NCBI GenBank assembly: GCA_963663285.2
Contig: CAXXNI010000002.1
Span: forward strand, 2,046,001 to 2,110,000
DNA from: CAXXOK01 sp963663285
Lineage (GTDB): Bacteria > Bacillota > Clostridia > Christensenellales > Aristaeellaceae
Reading direction: 5' to 3'
DNA length: 64,000 nt
The first letter of the stretch is position 1, and every line of letters starts with the position of its first letter. The notes below the pieces were generated by a model, which worked only from the letters and a program-made list of their open reading frames with translations, did not search any database and was not told the origin of the DNA. Of the stretch, positions 25,828-34,678 are shown piece after piece. Both the position numbers and the translations under genes were made by a program.

Positions 25828-27116
25828 CGACCGAAACCATCGCCATCCTCATTCTGGTTGGCACCTTCCTTACGCTTCTATTCCTGCGGGTACATGTGGC
25901 GGTTTCCATGGGCATCGCGGCAGTTGCCACCTACGCTTACCTTGGACTTCCCATCAGCCTTGTTGTGCAGTATACGGTTGGCGGTGCGAATGTGTTTACC
26001 TTTTTAGCGGTGCCGTTTTTCATTCTCAGCGGCGAGCTGATCAACCGCGGCGGCATCGGTACGCGTTTGGTACGCTTTGCCAATGCGCTGGTAGGCTGGA
26101 TTCCCGGCGGTGCAGCACTGGTAAACGTGGTTGCCTCCATGTTTTTCGGCGGCATTTCCGGTTCTGCCCCGGCTGACATTGCCTCTCTGGGGCCTGTTGA
26201 GATTGAGCTTATGGAAAGCCAGGGGTTCAACCGCGATTTTTCCACCGGCCTTACCATGGCAAGCGCCATACAGGGTATGCTGATTCCGCCCAGCCACAAT
26301 CTGGTGATTTACGCGGTGGCAGCCGGCAGCGTGTCCGTAGCGGGTTTGTTTTTAGCCGGGCTTCCGGCGGGTATATTTCTGGGGCTGGTGTTAATGGTGT
26401 ACAGCGTTATCTATGCCATGCGCCGCCATTTGCGCAGCCGGGATAAATTCTCCCTCAAAGAAACCCTGCGCGCGGGCGGCTCCGCTTTCTTTGGCATGAT
26501 GACGATTCTCATCATCATCCTTGGTGTAGCGGGCGGCGTGATGACGGCTACCGAATCCGCATCCATCGCAGCGCTTTGGGCGTTCATCTGCGCGTGGATC
26601 ATTTACCGCGGCATCCGTTTGCGGGATTATTATAAAATTGCGACCGCCGCCGTAAAAATGCTCTCGATCATTCTCATCCTGATGGCGATTGCCAACGCCT
26701 TCGGCTGGGTGGTTGCCTACCTGCGCATTCCCAACCTGATTGCGGCGGCGCTGCTGGGGCTTACCCAAAACAAATATCTCATTTTGCTGATGATCAATGT
26801 ACTGGTGATTTGTCTGGGTATGATTATGTCCATCAGCTCGCTCATCCTGATTCTTACGCCCATTCTCGTACCGATCCTGACGGCACTGGGTGTAAGCCTG
26901 ATCCAGTTTGGCATCGTTTTTGTCCTCAACCTTGGCATCGGTTTGCTTACGCCGCCGGTCGGCGCGGCGCTGTATGTGGGCAGCGCGGTATCCGGCTTGA
27001 GTGTCGGGCGCACGGCAAAGGCGCTATTGCCCTTTTACTGCATGCTTTTTGTGGCATTGATTCTGCTAACGTACATACCGGAGCTTACGGTATGGCTGCC
27101 TTCTCTTTTCGAGTAA
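25824..27116 (+). CDS. dctM: TRAP transporter large permease (DctM family)
   Basis: A 430-residue, 12-segment membrane protein. Conserved DctM motifs are SGSAPADIASLGPVEIELM near residue 113 and QGMLIPPSHNLVIYAVAAGSVSVAGLF near residue 150. It is translationally coupled to dctQ (ATGA). It is the ion-coupled transport subunit. Confidence 0.94.
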   Translation: MTTETIAILILVGTFLTLLFLRVHVAVSMGIAAVATYAYLGLPISLVVQYTVGGANVFTFLAVPFFILSGELINRGGIGTRLVRFANALVGWIPGGAALVNVVASMFFGGISGSAPADIASLGPVEIELMESQGFNRDFSTGLTMASAIQGMLIPPSHNLVIYAVAAGSVSVAGLFLAGLPAGIFLGLVLMVYSVIYAMRRHLRSRDKFSLKETLRAGGSAFFGMMTILIIILGVAGGVMTATESASIAALWAFICAWIIYRGIRLRDYYKIATAAVKMLSIILILMAIANAFGWVVAYLRIPNLIAAALLGLTQNKYLILLMINVLVICLGMIMSISSLILILTPILVPILTALGVSLIQFGIVFVLNLGIGLLTPPVGAALYVGSAVSGLSVGRTAKALLPFYCMLFVALILLTYIPELTVWLPSLFE

Positions 27117-27149
27117 ACGGATTAACCGTCCGGTAACGGGGGAACTTGT

Positions 27150-27899
27150 ATGATTCAATCGGTCAAAAAAGCGGCGGATATTCTCACGATCATCGGCGGG
27201 TTCGACGGCTCTGCCATGCTGGAGGATATCGCGCGGGAAACCCACCTGAATAAAAGCACTTGCGCGCACATTTTATCCACCTTGTGCGATGTGGGCTTTG
27301 TTACGCATCCGTCGCGTATGGAGGGCTATCAATTGGGGCCTTTCATCTACTACCTTACGCAAAACGGGCGGTTTGGGCAGGAGTTGATACAGGTTTGCAC
27401 CCCCATTATGAACTGGCTCCATCACCGTACCGGCGAAACGGTCGTCCTTTCCGTGCTGTACAAAGAGTATAAGCTGATCATCCACAGGGTTGAAGGACGG
27501 CGCAAGCTTTCCCCGGCCCAGCACCAGATGATCAAGGGGCAGGTATACCTTACCGCAACGGGGCGCATGTTGCTTGCGCACATGTGCGAAAGCGAGCTGG
27601 ACGGGTATATCGCCCGCATGGGTTTGCCCCGCGCGCAGGATTGGGCGGACATCACCACCCCCGAAGCGCTTAAAGCAGCGCTGGCGCGCATCCGGAAGGA
27701 TGGTTACGTACGCGCCACCGACGAGCCGGACGTAAACGGGTATGCCTGCGAACTGCACAACTGCAAAGGCACGGTCGGCGCGCTGGGCATGGCTGTACCG
27801 CGTGGCTTGGAGGATGATAAGCCGATCATCCGTGATCTGCGGCGGGCAGCCGCCGAGATCAACCGCCGTCTCACCTTTGAATCGATCCCGAAAGAATAA
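27150..27899 (+). CDS. IclR family transcriptional regulator
   Basis: A 249-residue regulator. The N-terminal winged helix-turn-helix is SVKKAADILTIIGG ... LNKSTCAHILSTL (residues 3-45). The C-terminal IclR effector domain includes a GETVVLSVLYKEYK strand and YACELHNCKGTVGALGMAVPR. It is the fourth gene of the TRAP operon and likely controls it, with a keto or sugar acid as effector. Confidence 0.9.
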   Translation: MIQSVKKAADILTIIGGFDGSAMLEDIARETHLNKSTCAHILSTLCDVGFVTHPSRMEGYQLGPFIYYLTQNGRFGQELIQVCTPIMNWLHHRTGETVVLSVLYKEYKLIIHRVEGRRKLSPAQHQMIKGQVYLTATGRMLLAHMCESELDGYIARMGLPRAQDWADITTPEALKAALARIRKDGYVRATDEPDVNGYACELHNCKGTVGALGMAVPRGLEDDKPIIRDLRRAAAEINRRLTFESIPKE

Positions 27900-27944
27900 T
27901 CCCGCCGGATGAAACAGGCGCAATTGATAAAGGAGGAAACAACC

Positions 27945-28877
27945 ATGTTTTTATATACCCCTGAAGAAATTATCGCGATGACCCCCTTATGGAAGGGAAA
28001 ACGCTTTGCGGACGGACGCCCGCAAGTGGAGGACCACTATTTGGACGCACTCTACACCATGACGCTGGAAGAATTGTGGAAACCCATCTTTGTGAAGGGC
28101 TATGAGAACCAGTTTATCGCCATGAAAGCCCTGCACCCGGAATTTAAAGAGGATGGCACTGTCAACCGCAAGCTTGTCGGCCGCGCCGTAACCGCTATGT
28201 ACGCCCCCACACGCCCCGATTATCACGAGGCAATGTTCACTATGGCCGGGGAGCTTGGCCTTAACGGTACGCCCAACCAATGGGTAATCGATAGTCTGCA
28301 AAGCCGGGATGTGGTTGTGATTGATATGTACGACAAGGTTTATAAGGGTACGTTTTTGGGCGGCAACCTTACCACCGCCATCCATTCCAAAACCGGCAGC
28401 GGCGGCGCGGTTATTTGGGGCGGCATCCGCGATATTGAACAGATGCAGCGCGTGCCGGACGTGCAGGTGTACTACCGCGGCATCGACCCGACCCCCATCC
28501 GCGATTTTGTTATGACTGGCATGAACACGCCCGTGCGGCTGGGCAGCGGCCGCGATACCGCCGTATGCCTGCCGGGCGACGTTGTGTACGGCTGCGGCGG
28601 CGGCGTGCTGTTCATACCGCCGCATCTGGTAGCCGAAGTGGTGGACGGCGGCGCAAAAACACAGGTGAAGGATATGTTCGGTTTTGAAATGATCACGCTT
28701 GGCAAATTCACAACCGCGCAAATTGATAAAAACACATGGAGCGAAAGCATGCTGGATATGCTGGTCGATTTTATCCGCTGCGACGCACGCGCCGAAGCCT
28801 ACCGCGGGCTGGACTGGACAAACGAGTATGATTTGGCGCGCAACGGCGATCCAAACGATACGCAGTCCGCATTATAA
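27945..28877 (+). CDS. RraA-like / HMG-aldolase family protein
   Basis: A 310-residue protein of the RraA/4-hydroxy-4-methyl-2-oxoglutarate aldolase fold. Diagnostic motifs are GGNLTTAIHSKTGSGGAVIWGGIRDIEQM near residues 145-175, with the Arg-Asp pair of the aldolase site, and a GDVVYGCGGGVLFIPP strand. It is longer than typical 160-230-residue members. The start at 27945 has AGGAGG 8 nt upstream. As the last gene of a TRAP/IclR operon it probably cleaves or modifies the imported keto acid. Simple RraA-type RNase E inhibition is unlikely here. Confidence 0.8.
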   Translation: MFLYTPEEIIAMTPLWKGKRFADGRPQVEDHYLDALYTMTLEELWKPIFVKGYENQFIAMKALHPEFKEDGTVNRKLVGRAVTAMYAPTRPDYHEAMFTMAGELGLNGTPNQWVIDSLQSRDVVVIDMYDKVYKGTFLGGNLTTAIHSKTGSGGAVIWGGIRDIEQMQRVPDVQVYYRGIDPTPIRDFVMTGMNTPVRLGSGRDTAVCLPGDVVYGCGGGVLFIPPHLVAEVVDGGAKTQVKDMFGFEMITLGKFTTAQIDKNTWSESMLDMLVDFIRCDARAEAYRGLDWTNEYDLARNGDPNDTQSAL

Positions 28878-28893
28878 GCAAACCGCCATACGG

Positions 28894-28920
28894 CAGGGGA
28901 TACGCCCGTTTCCCCTGTTT
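28894..28920 (+). terminator. Weak terminator after the RraA-like gene
   Basis: A 7-bp stem CAGGGGA/TCCCCTG (28894-28900, 28911-28917) followed by TTT. A second, stronger hairpin follows at 28932. Confidence 0.55.
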
Positions 28921-28931
28921 CATTGCCATAG

Positions 28932-28970
28932 CACAAGACCGGCAAATCATGCCGGTCTTGTGTTTGTTTT
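28932..28970 (+). terminator. Strong intrinsic terminator of the TRAP operon
   Basis: Perfect 13-bp stem CACAAGACCGGCA/TGCCGGTCTTGTG (28932-28962) with a 5-nt loop and then TTTGTTTT. It lies between convergent genes and may also end the minus-strand transcript of the 28984 gene. Confidence 0.85.
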
Positions 28971-28983
28971 ATCGTCTGTTCAC

Positions 28984-30249
28984 TTATTTGCCCGGTTTGC
29001 CGCCGCGGCCACCCATGCCGCCTCCACCGAAGCCGCCCATCATGGACTGGGTAAGCACGGTCACGGTTTCCCCGTTTACGGTAATATCACCGCCGTTCAG
29101 CTCACCGATGCCGTTATAGTCAAACGCCGAGTTCGCCGTAATGTTCAGGGTGCCGCCGTTAATGTACAGGTTGCCGTTGGAATCCAGCGCGTCGGTATCG
29201 CCGCTCGCCATTTTAATGGTGATGTTGCCGCCGTTGATTTCCATAATCAAGTCATACGAGCTTTTCTGCGAAACGTTGATGCCGTCGTCGGTAGCATAAA
29301 TGTTGATTGTACCGCCGTTGATTTGGACGTATGTACCTTCGATGCCTTCCGTGCTGGTGTTAATGTTGATCGTACCGCCGTCGATTTGAACAATCGCATT
29401 GCCCTGTATGCCGTCATCCCCGGCGGAAATATCCAGCGTTGCATTGTAGATGTAGATGTACCCCAGCGAGGAATCCTTATCATTTTCGCTGTGCAGCGCA
29501 TCCTTTTGGGAGGCAATGCTGATATCCCCTGCATAGATGCGGATGGAGTCGTTTGCTTCCAAACCATCCAGCGCCGCGGTAATGTTGTAGGTTCCTCCGG
29601 TGATTTTCAAATCGTCCTTGGAGGTGATGCCGTTCCCTTTGGCCGATATAACCGTCAGCGATCCCGTTCCGTTCAAGGTAAGGTCGGATTTGGAAATGAT
29701 TACGGAATCCAGACTGCTTGTTTCATACGCGCCCGTTACTGCCATACTGCTGTCGCCCGTCAGCGTTACAAACACCTTGTCGGCCGATACAACGTAGATG
29801 GCGGGTGCGTTTTCGTTGGTAATGCTTACGCCGTCCAGCACAAGCTGCACCTTTGCTTCATCGTCGGCTTCCACCCATACAGTCACATTGCTTGCGCTGC
29901 CGCTGAGGACGTATACGCCTTCTTCGTCAATCAGCACATCTTCATCACTGGTAAGTGTGATATACGAAGCTTCCTCCAGCTCCGCTGTCTGCTGCAAATC
30001 CCGCTCTGTAAACATTTCCGTAACATCCAGCACCGATCCGTCCGTAGATGATAGAATGCCTGTGGATGCGGATGATGTTTCGCCGTTATCCGCCGCGCTG
30101 GCGCTAAGCAGCGTGTTCACGGCTGTTTCTACCGTGTTCGTAGTAAACAGGCTATCGCTTTCGTATGTCGTACTGCCAAGGATGCTCCCTCCAACTACCA
30201 TTACAACGAGCATCAGTGCAATCGCAGCAATCACCCAAAATTTCTTCAT
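28984..30249 (-). CDS. Cell-surface carbohydrate-binding/beta-helix domain protein (DUF4353-like)
   Basis: A 421-residue protein with one N-terminal membrane anchor (residues 5-25) and an extracellular serine/threonine-rich stretch. A long repetitive region follows, with units of the type INGGTINI and ADDGIN, giving a right-handed beta-helix. The tail is glycine-rich (GGFGGGGMGGRGGKPGK). This domain co-occurs with VTC and DUF4956 genes. The start at 30249 has AGGAGG 7 nt upstream; the longer frame overlaps the DUF4956 gene. It is the last gene of the VTC cassette, probably cell-surface attached. Function unknown. Confidence 0.8.
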   Translation of the reverse strand: MKKFWVIAAIALMLVVMVVGGSILGSTTYESDSLFTTNTVETAVNTLLSASAADNGETSSASTGILSSTDGSVLDVTEMFTERDLQQTAELEEASYITLTSDEDVLIDEEGVYVLSGSASNVTVWVEADDEAKVQLVLDGVSITNENAPAIYVVSADKVFVTLTGDSSMAVTGAYETSSLDSVIISKSDLTLNGTGSLTVISAKGNGITSKDDLKITGGTYNITAALDGLEANDSIRIYAGDISIASQKDALHSENDKDSSLGYIYIYNATLDISAGDDGIQGNAIVQIDGGTININTSTEGIEGTYVQINGGTINIYATDDGINVSQKSSYDLIMEINGGNITIKMASGDTDALDSNGNLYINGGTLNITANSAFDYNGIGELNGGDITVNGETVTVLTQSMMGGFGGGGMGGRGGKPGK

Positions 30250-30260
30250 GTTTGTACCTC

Positions 30261-30911
30261 CTATAGTACGTCGCTTGCGTCCGATAAATAGCCGCAAAGA
30301 ATATCCAAATTGCCGTTTCGGCATCGCAGTTGGTCGATCATTTCCTTTTCCCGGGTTTCATCCTTGAGCATAATGTCATAGGATAGTTGAAACAGGCTGC
30401 CCATATTGGTTGTTTTCACCCGTTTCAGCTTGTGCTGGGTCGTAAATTCGGCAAACAAATCGTCGAACAGTCCCGAATAGTCCAGACTTTCCGGTATGGT
30501 AATGCGCAGCTGTTTGCACGTCTGTTTGGGCTCGCCGAAATTACCGGCAAACAGCAGCATCGATACAGCCCCGACCAGTACGGTAAACACCGCGGCGTAG
30601 AGAACGTAGCCCATCCCCGTAGCCAACCCGACGGCCATGGAAAAGAAGATAAACCCAATTTCCTTAGCCGTGCCCGGTATGGAGCGGAACCGTACCAGGC
30701 TGAATGCGCCCATTACGGCGATGCCCGTGCCGACGTTGCCGTTGACGATAGCAATTACCGCCCCCACAATGGCCGGAAGCAGCACCAGCGTAACCACAAA
30801 CTGCTTGTTATAGGTGCTCTTGTACATATAGAACAGCGCGATCACAAACCCAAGCAGCAGCCCCGCACCCGTATATACCAGCGTTGTTGCCAAATCAAAA
30901 TTTTCAAACAT
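30261..30911 (-). CDS. DUF4956 membrane protein
   Basis: A 216-residue protein with four membrane segments in the first 125 residues (LVYTGAGLLLGFVIALFYMY; FVVTLVLLPAIVGAVIAIV; a GTGIAVMGAFSLVRFRSIPGTAKEIGFIF core; VLYAAVFTVLVGAVSMLLF), then a soluble C-terminal domain. The AFSLVRFRSxPG core is the family hallmark. It follows the VTC gene by 12 nt. DUF4956 proteins are regularly encoded next to VTC polymerases, so a role in moving or sensing the polyphosphate product is plausible but unproven. Confidence 0.85.
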   Translation of the reverse strand: MFENFDLATTLVYTGAGLLLGFVIALFYMYKSTYNKQFVVTLVLLPAIVGAVIAIVNGNVGTGIAVMGAFSLVRFRSIPGTAKEIGFIFFSMAVGLATGMGYVLYAAVFTVLVGAVSMLLFAGNFGEPKQTCKQLRITIPESLDYSGLFDDLFAEFTTQHKLKRVKTTNMGSLFQLSYDIMLKDETREKEMIDQLRCRNGNLDILCGYLSDASDVL

Positions 30912-30923
30912 CGTAGTCCTCCC

Positions 30924-31661
30924 TTACGCCACTTGCTTTTTTACTTCCGGGAGGCAGGCCTGCGCCCCGTTTATCCCGATATAATGCTCGTAACAATACC
31001 CGTACTTGGAAAATGATGCCGGGTAGATTTTTTGCGTGTCCAACGCACCGCTAAGCCACAGCGGCATTGCGCCGTGCACTTTAATTTCAACTACATACTG
31101 TGAATCGTCCAGTATCCTGCAGCCATGGTCGCCGCTGGTCAAATCCAGATCGTCGCACCGGAAGCGGATGTTCTGGTCAAATGTAATGCGCAGGCTTTCA
31201 TCCTCTTTCCCTTTCAGGGCAGTCCGGTCATACGCGATGTAGATTTTCGGCTGCGGATGATACAGCGCCATAAAATAATCAATCTCGCTCATCACCTGTT
31301 TGGATACATCCGGCACCGTACCGTTTGCAAGGTGGCTGTTCAAATCCCGCATCCGCATGGATACACGGCGTTTGAATACTTCCCGCTTGTACTTCTTCTT
31401 CAGCTCGAAAAACACTTCGTCCTCAGCGCCGGGAATGCCGTAGCTGCGCACCCGCAGCTTCTCCTTGTAAACCGGTTTATCGATGGATTGGCGAATGATA
31501 GCGTAATTATCCGTATCATAGTAAATATTACATACCGTATATTGGCCGTACTCATCCGGCTGTGTGTAAGGCGCGACCGCCTTGCAAAAAGCGGCGTATT
31601 GCCGGGCATCCATGATGTATTTCATTTCAAACCGCTTAAATGTACCCATGCTGCCTGCCAT
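30924..31661 (-). CDS. VTC domain polyphosphate polymerase-like protein
   Basis: A 245-residue tunnel-fold enzyme. Expected VTC catalytic residues are visible: K68, R70 and R72 (KEKLRVRSYG), E86 and K88 (FFELKKK), R146 (YDRTALKG), R158 (LRITFD), E192 and K194 (VVEIKVHG), and a C-terminal SFSKYGYCYE segment. In yeast Vtc4 this domain makes polyphosphate from ATP. The bacterial protein has no membrane segments of its own and probably works with the DUF4956 protein. GGAGG precedes the ATG. Confidence 0.88.
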   Translation of the reverse strand: MAGSMGTFKRFEMKYIMDARQYAAFCKAVAPYTQPDEYGQYTVCNIYYDTDNYAIIRQSIDKPVYKEKLRVRSYGIPGAEDEVFFELKKKYKREVFKRRVSMRMRDLNSHLANGTVPDVSKQVMSEIDYFMALYHPQPKIYIAYDRTALKGKEDESLRITFDQNIRFRCDDLDLTSGDHGCRILDDSQYVVEIKVHGAMPLWLSGALDTQKIYPASFSKYGYCYEHYIGINGAQACLPEVKKQVA

Positions 31662-31752
31662 TGTGAATGCCTCCTTCGTATCAGTTCGTTTACGGTAAAC
31701 ACAGCACCCGCGCTCTGCGCCGGGCAGACTGCGTAATCAAAAAGGATTCAGG

Positions 31753-32166
31753 TCACCTTCGCTGTTTGCTTATTTGTAAGGCAACCACCCCGGCAACGAG
31801 CATCAAGCCGCCAACAATATAGAAAACAATCGTATAGGGGGAGGACGTACCCGCAATTTCAAATACGCCCTGTAACATGCTGCCCACAATCAACGTAGCG
31901 ATTCCCGAGTTATACAGGTTGTACGCTATCCGGTAAAGCGGCTTTGCCGCGATCACAGGGGCAAGGAGCCGCAGGAGCATAAAAACCAGCGCACCGCCCA
32001 GCAGGGGATACAGGAACAGCCATGTCATCGCGGGCGAGGAAACGCCGTGCCCAAACAAAGCGTAAATCTTATCAATCAGGAAGCAAAGCGCGCTTATGGC
32101 GAGATATACCAGCGCCGTTTTCAACAGCTGATGGCTTTGCCTTTCCTTATACGCTGAAATATACAA
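31753..32166 (-). CDS. Small four-segment membrane protein of the VTC cassette
   Basis: A 137-residue protein with four hydrophobic segments (about 17-37, 47-68, 83-103 and 112-130) and a basic C-terminus (ISKQRR). No family recognised. It starts at TTG, with AAAGGAG about 12 nt upstream, and overlaps the end of the glycosidase gene by 20 nt, so the two are co-expressed. No upstream ATG gives a better reading. Confidence 0.7.
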   Translation of the reverse strand: MYISAYKERQSHQLLKTALVYLAISALCFLIDKIYALFGHGVSSPAMTWLFLYPLLGGALVFMLLRLLAPVIAAKPLYRIAYNLYNSGIATLIVGSMLQGVFEIAGTSSPYTIVFYIVGGLMLVAGVVALQISKQRR

Positions 32167-33109
32167 TGTCGCTCACGCTCCTTTCCCCATAGCTTCTTCC
32201 GTCCGTCGGGTTATTGACAACCTGCCCGTTAAACCACATGGTGGAGGACCCTCCGCCATCCAGGTTATAGGCAACGGTGCACCCGCGGTCTGCAAACAGC
32301 TGTGCCAGCTCCAGCAGGGATAGTCCGGCGCTCTCGCTTGTGCGCCCGTCGGATACGATAACAATATAGTGCAGTGCATCCACCTGCCCGATTGCCGTTC
32401 TGGGGTTACTGCTCTTGGATTGCCCCACTTCGCTGCCGGCGGATACCGTGATTTCACCATTGTTGATAAGCGCCGGTCCGAAAGAAAGTACCTGCCACGC
32501 TCCGGCATCCACCAGGCTTTGCGCGGTCGTTTCGCTCTCCTCAATAATGGAGAAATTGCCGTTGCTATCGATTACCAAATCTTCATTGTCCCCCGAAGTA
32601 TCCCGGTATAAAACACCGTTGCGGATAACGTATCCATCGTTGCGGAAGCCGTAATAATCGCCGTTGATGGCAAAAATCGCGTCGTTGCTCTCCGCCATAG
32701 CGGATGTGGTTTCCTTGATGTTACGGCCATAAACGCCGTTGGCCAGCGCCGTTTCCAGATAGGAAACATCCACTATTTGTATATCGGCGATATACACAGC
32801 CGTATCATACACATAAAGGGTTTCCAGCGTAATCTGTATATTCTCATCCGTGTAAGACGTATCGGTAATTACCGCTTCCGAACCGGCCGATGCTGAAGAG
32901 GTATCGTCCGCCACAGCCGCCGTATCCTCCGCCTGTACCGCAAGTGTGGCTGCTTCCGCCGTGGCGATGACCCCGGTCGTTTGCGAAGCGGTCGTCACCG
33001 TCAGGCTGCGCGGAATCACAAAAGTATCCAGCATCACATACGACGCGGCAAGCAGCAGCACGAGCGTGTACACCATCGCCCACCGGAATGATTGCTTTAA
33101 AAATCTCAT
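32147..33109 (-). CDS. Phosphodiester glycosidase family protein (NAGPA domain)
   Basis: A 320-residue protein with an N-terminal membrane anchor (about 10-28) and a serine/threonine/alanine-rich linker. The phosphodiester alpha-GlcNAcase-like domain follows: FAINGDYYGF, SSNPRTAIGQ and VAYNLDGGGSSTMWFNGQVVN ... RSVSDIVYFSV. Members hydrolyse sugar-phosphodiester bonds in surface polymers. It is the first gene of the VTC cassette, suggesting the cassette acts on a phosphate-rich surface polymer. An AAAGG site lies 9 nt before the ATG. Confidence 0.87.
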   Translation of the reverse strand: MRFLKQSFRWAMVYTLVLLLAASYVMLDTFVIPRSLTVTTASQTTGVIATAEAATLAVQAEDTAAVADDTSSASAGSEAVITDTSYTDENIQITLETLYVYDTAVYIADIQIVDVSYLETALANGVYGRNIKETTSAMAESNDAIFAINGDYYGFRNDGYVIRNGVLYRDTSGDNEDLVIDSNGNFSIIEESETTAQSLVDAGAWQVLSFGPALINNGEITVSAGSEVGQSKSSNPRTAIGQVDALHYIVIVSDGRTSESAGLSLLELAQLFADRGCTVAYNLDGGGSSTMWFNGQVVNNPTDGRSYGERSVSDIVYFSV

Positions 33110-33143
33110 ACCTGTAAACCTTTCTGTAACTTAGTACACGCCT

Positions 33144-33217
33144 ATCATAGCGGCGGTGTTTGAAAGGTGGCTGAATGAAAAATGAACATTTAACGAAAAT
33201 TTTACGAATACTGTAAA
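33144..33217 (-). promoter_or_regulatory. VTC-cassette promoter with tandem 11-bp repeats (PhoP-box-like)
   Basis: Four consecutive 11-bp units lie at 33174-33217 (plus strand AATGAAAAATG, AACATTTAACG, AAAATTTTACG, AATACTGTAAA). They end 24 bp upstream of the -10 TATGAT (33144-33149). No -35 is recognisable. This resembles promoters activated by PhoB/PhoP-type regulators. The rest of the gap (33218-33568) holds nothing recognisable. Confidence 0.4.
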
Positions 33218-33568
33218 CTGTACCGAACGGCTCTCCCGGTCATATGCGTGATTATCCGCACAGAAAACGGCACGGCAAAGCATACGCTGTTGTATGGGCG
33301 TGGTTTTTAAACGGATACAGCAGTACAGCCGGTATTCCGGTTTGCCGCATCCATCCACTTTCCATCACAAAGCCTATGCTCTTATAACTTCACTATTGGT
33401 TTGACTGCAGACCGTCCATGCACCGGCTAAACCCTCCAAATGTAATGGAAACGCTTGATTGCTCATGCGCTTCGATCAGAAGTACTCTCTTCTTATTAGG
33501 TGTTTGCATCGGCTTAAAGCGGCTTGTTATTTTTGCGCTATATAGGTTTGAGCCGCTGCCGAAATGCG

Positions 33569-33601
33569 CAAAAAAGAGCAGCCCGCATCTTGTGGCTGCT
33601 C
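33569..33601 (-). terminator. Terminator after the TrkA_C membrane protein gene
   Basis: Perfect 8-bp stem GAGCAGCC/GGCTGCTC with a 10-nt loop, followed on the minus strand by six Ts. Confidence 0.85.
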
Positions 33602-33618
33602 CATACTGTACGCACCTT

Positions 33619-34323
33619 CTAGCATTGCGCATCTTCCCGCTGTTTTCCAGTGCGGTTCTGGTTTAATATGCACTGGGTAATTGCAGAAATCTTTCCGTAT
33701 ACCACCATTTTGTCTCCTTGCAGGATCGTCGTTTCCGCCGTGGGAAAATCCAGCGTTTCCGCTCCCCGGTCTATTTTCAGGATTTGAATGTATTTTTCTT
33801 TCAAACTGGCGTCCCGCAGGGTTTTGTTGCAAAGCGGGCTTTTTTCGTCGATCACCAACTCGTAAATGCTGAATTCCGGGCTCAGGTTCAGGATTTTGTC
33901 AATCTTGTGCCCACGGGGGTTTTTCATGCTTTTGGACAGCCATTTTTCCGCTACACGGTCAAAACGGCCCAGAATATATTTACTTTTAGACACCAGCGAG
34001 ATCAAAGCAAACACGGCGATAATCGCTAAAAACATTTCCAGCGTGCTTTTCTGGTCGTTGCTGAACACCTCAAACAACATGCTGATCAGCGTCGCCTGCG
34101 ATACATAACTGATAATCATCAGTACGCTGGCAATTTTCCGGCGCGTGGGATGCTGCACAATCAGCTCGGATTCGCGGGTGGTAAACCCGGTATGCGTCAG
34201 GATGGAGATTACCTGAAACCGCGCCTTGTTCAGCTCCAGCCCTGTCAGCTTGAGCAGTATGGAAAGCAGCTCCACCAAGAGCCACAAGGCGGCAAAGAAA
34301 AAGCCGAAAATTATAAAACTCAT
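33619..34323 (-). CDS. TrkA C-terminal domain membrane protein
   Basis: A 234-residue protein. Three membrane segments (about 3-25, 66-86 and 96-112) precede a soluble RCK_C/TrkA_C domain (about 150-225: YELVIDEKSPLCNKTLRDASLKEKYIQILKIDRG ... ILQGDKMVVYGK). The membrane half contains ILTHTGFTTRESELI, resembling the selectivity loop of potassium transporters. Such proteins are thought to be ligand-gated ion-transport or regulatory components. The ribosome-binding site is weak. The 355-nt leader (34324-34678) holds no gene, only a small GC hairpin (about 34380-34398). Confidence 0.75.
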   Translation of the reverse strand: MSFIIFGFFFAALWLLVELLSILLKLTGLELNKARFQVISILTHTGFTTRESELIVQHPTRRKIASVLMIISYVSQATLISMLFEVFSNDQKSTLEMFLAIIAVFALISLVSKSKYILGRFDRVAEKWLSKSMKNPRGHKIDKILNLSPEFSIYELVIDEKSPLCNKTLRDASLKEKYIQILKIDRGAETLDFPTAETTILQGDKMVVYGKISAITQCILNQNRTGKQREDAQC

Positions 34324-34678
34324 TTTCTATCGGGTATGACAGCGTCATACATTCCTTCCTCAATATTTACTGTTTTTATAGCCCGCAGAGGTATCGGGCG
34401 GTATCGCTACCAAAACAACCGGACGATCCTGCGGCTGCCCTTTCGTTGCTATGGATGGTTTGTCCGCAGATATACGTTACCCCCTTGCCCCCCGGCAGAA
34501 ACCATTCCTTTGTAACCCTTATTTTTACACTCAGGTATACACTAATGTTACAACTTTCCAGAAAAGGTGACAAGTGAATTTGCTTGTACCGCCCCCAAAG
34601 CAAAAAGCCACGCCCGTCTCCCCGCAGAGAAACCGGCGCAGCTGCTGGCATATTCCCTATGCGATTGTGATTGCGGTA

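Noticed and set aside
28699..30051. Plus-strand open frame of 450 codons overlapping the RraA-like gene end
   Set aside because: Antisense to the beta-helix protein. It reads through the strong terminator at 28932.
33393..33632. Small frames in the gap between the VTC cassette and the TrkA_C gene
   Set aside because: No ribosome-binding site or motif, and they run through a clear terminator hairpin.
34324..34678. Possible c-di-AMP (ydaO-type) riboswitch before the TrkA_C gene
   Set aside because: Looked for because potassium genes often carry one. The conserved ydaO segments were not found in this leader.
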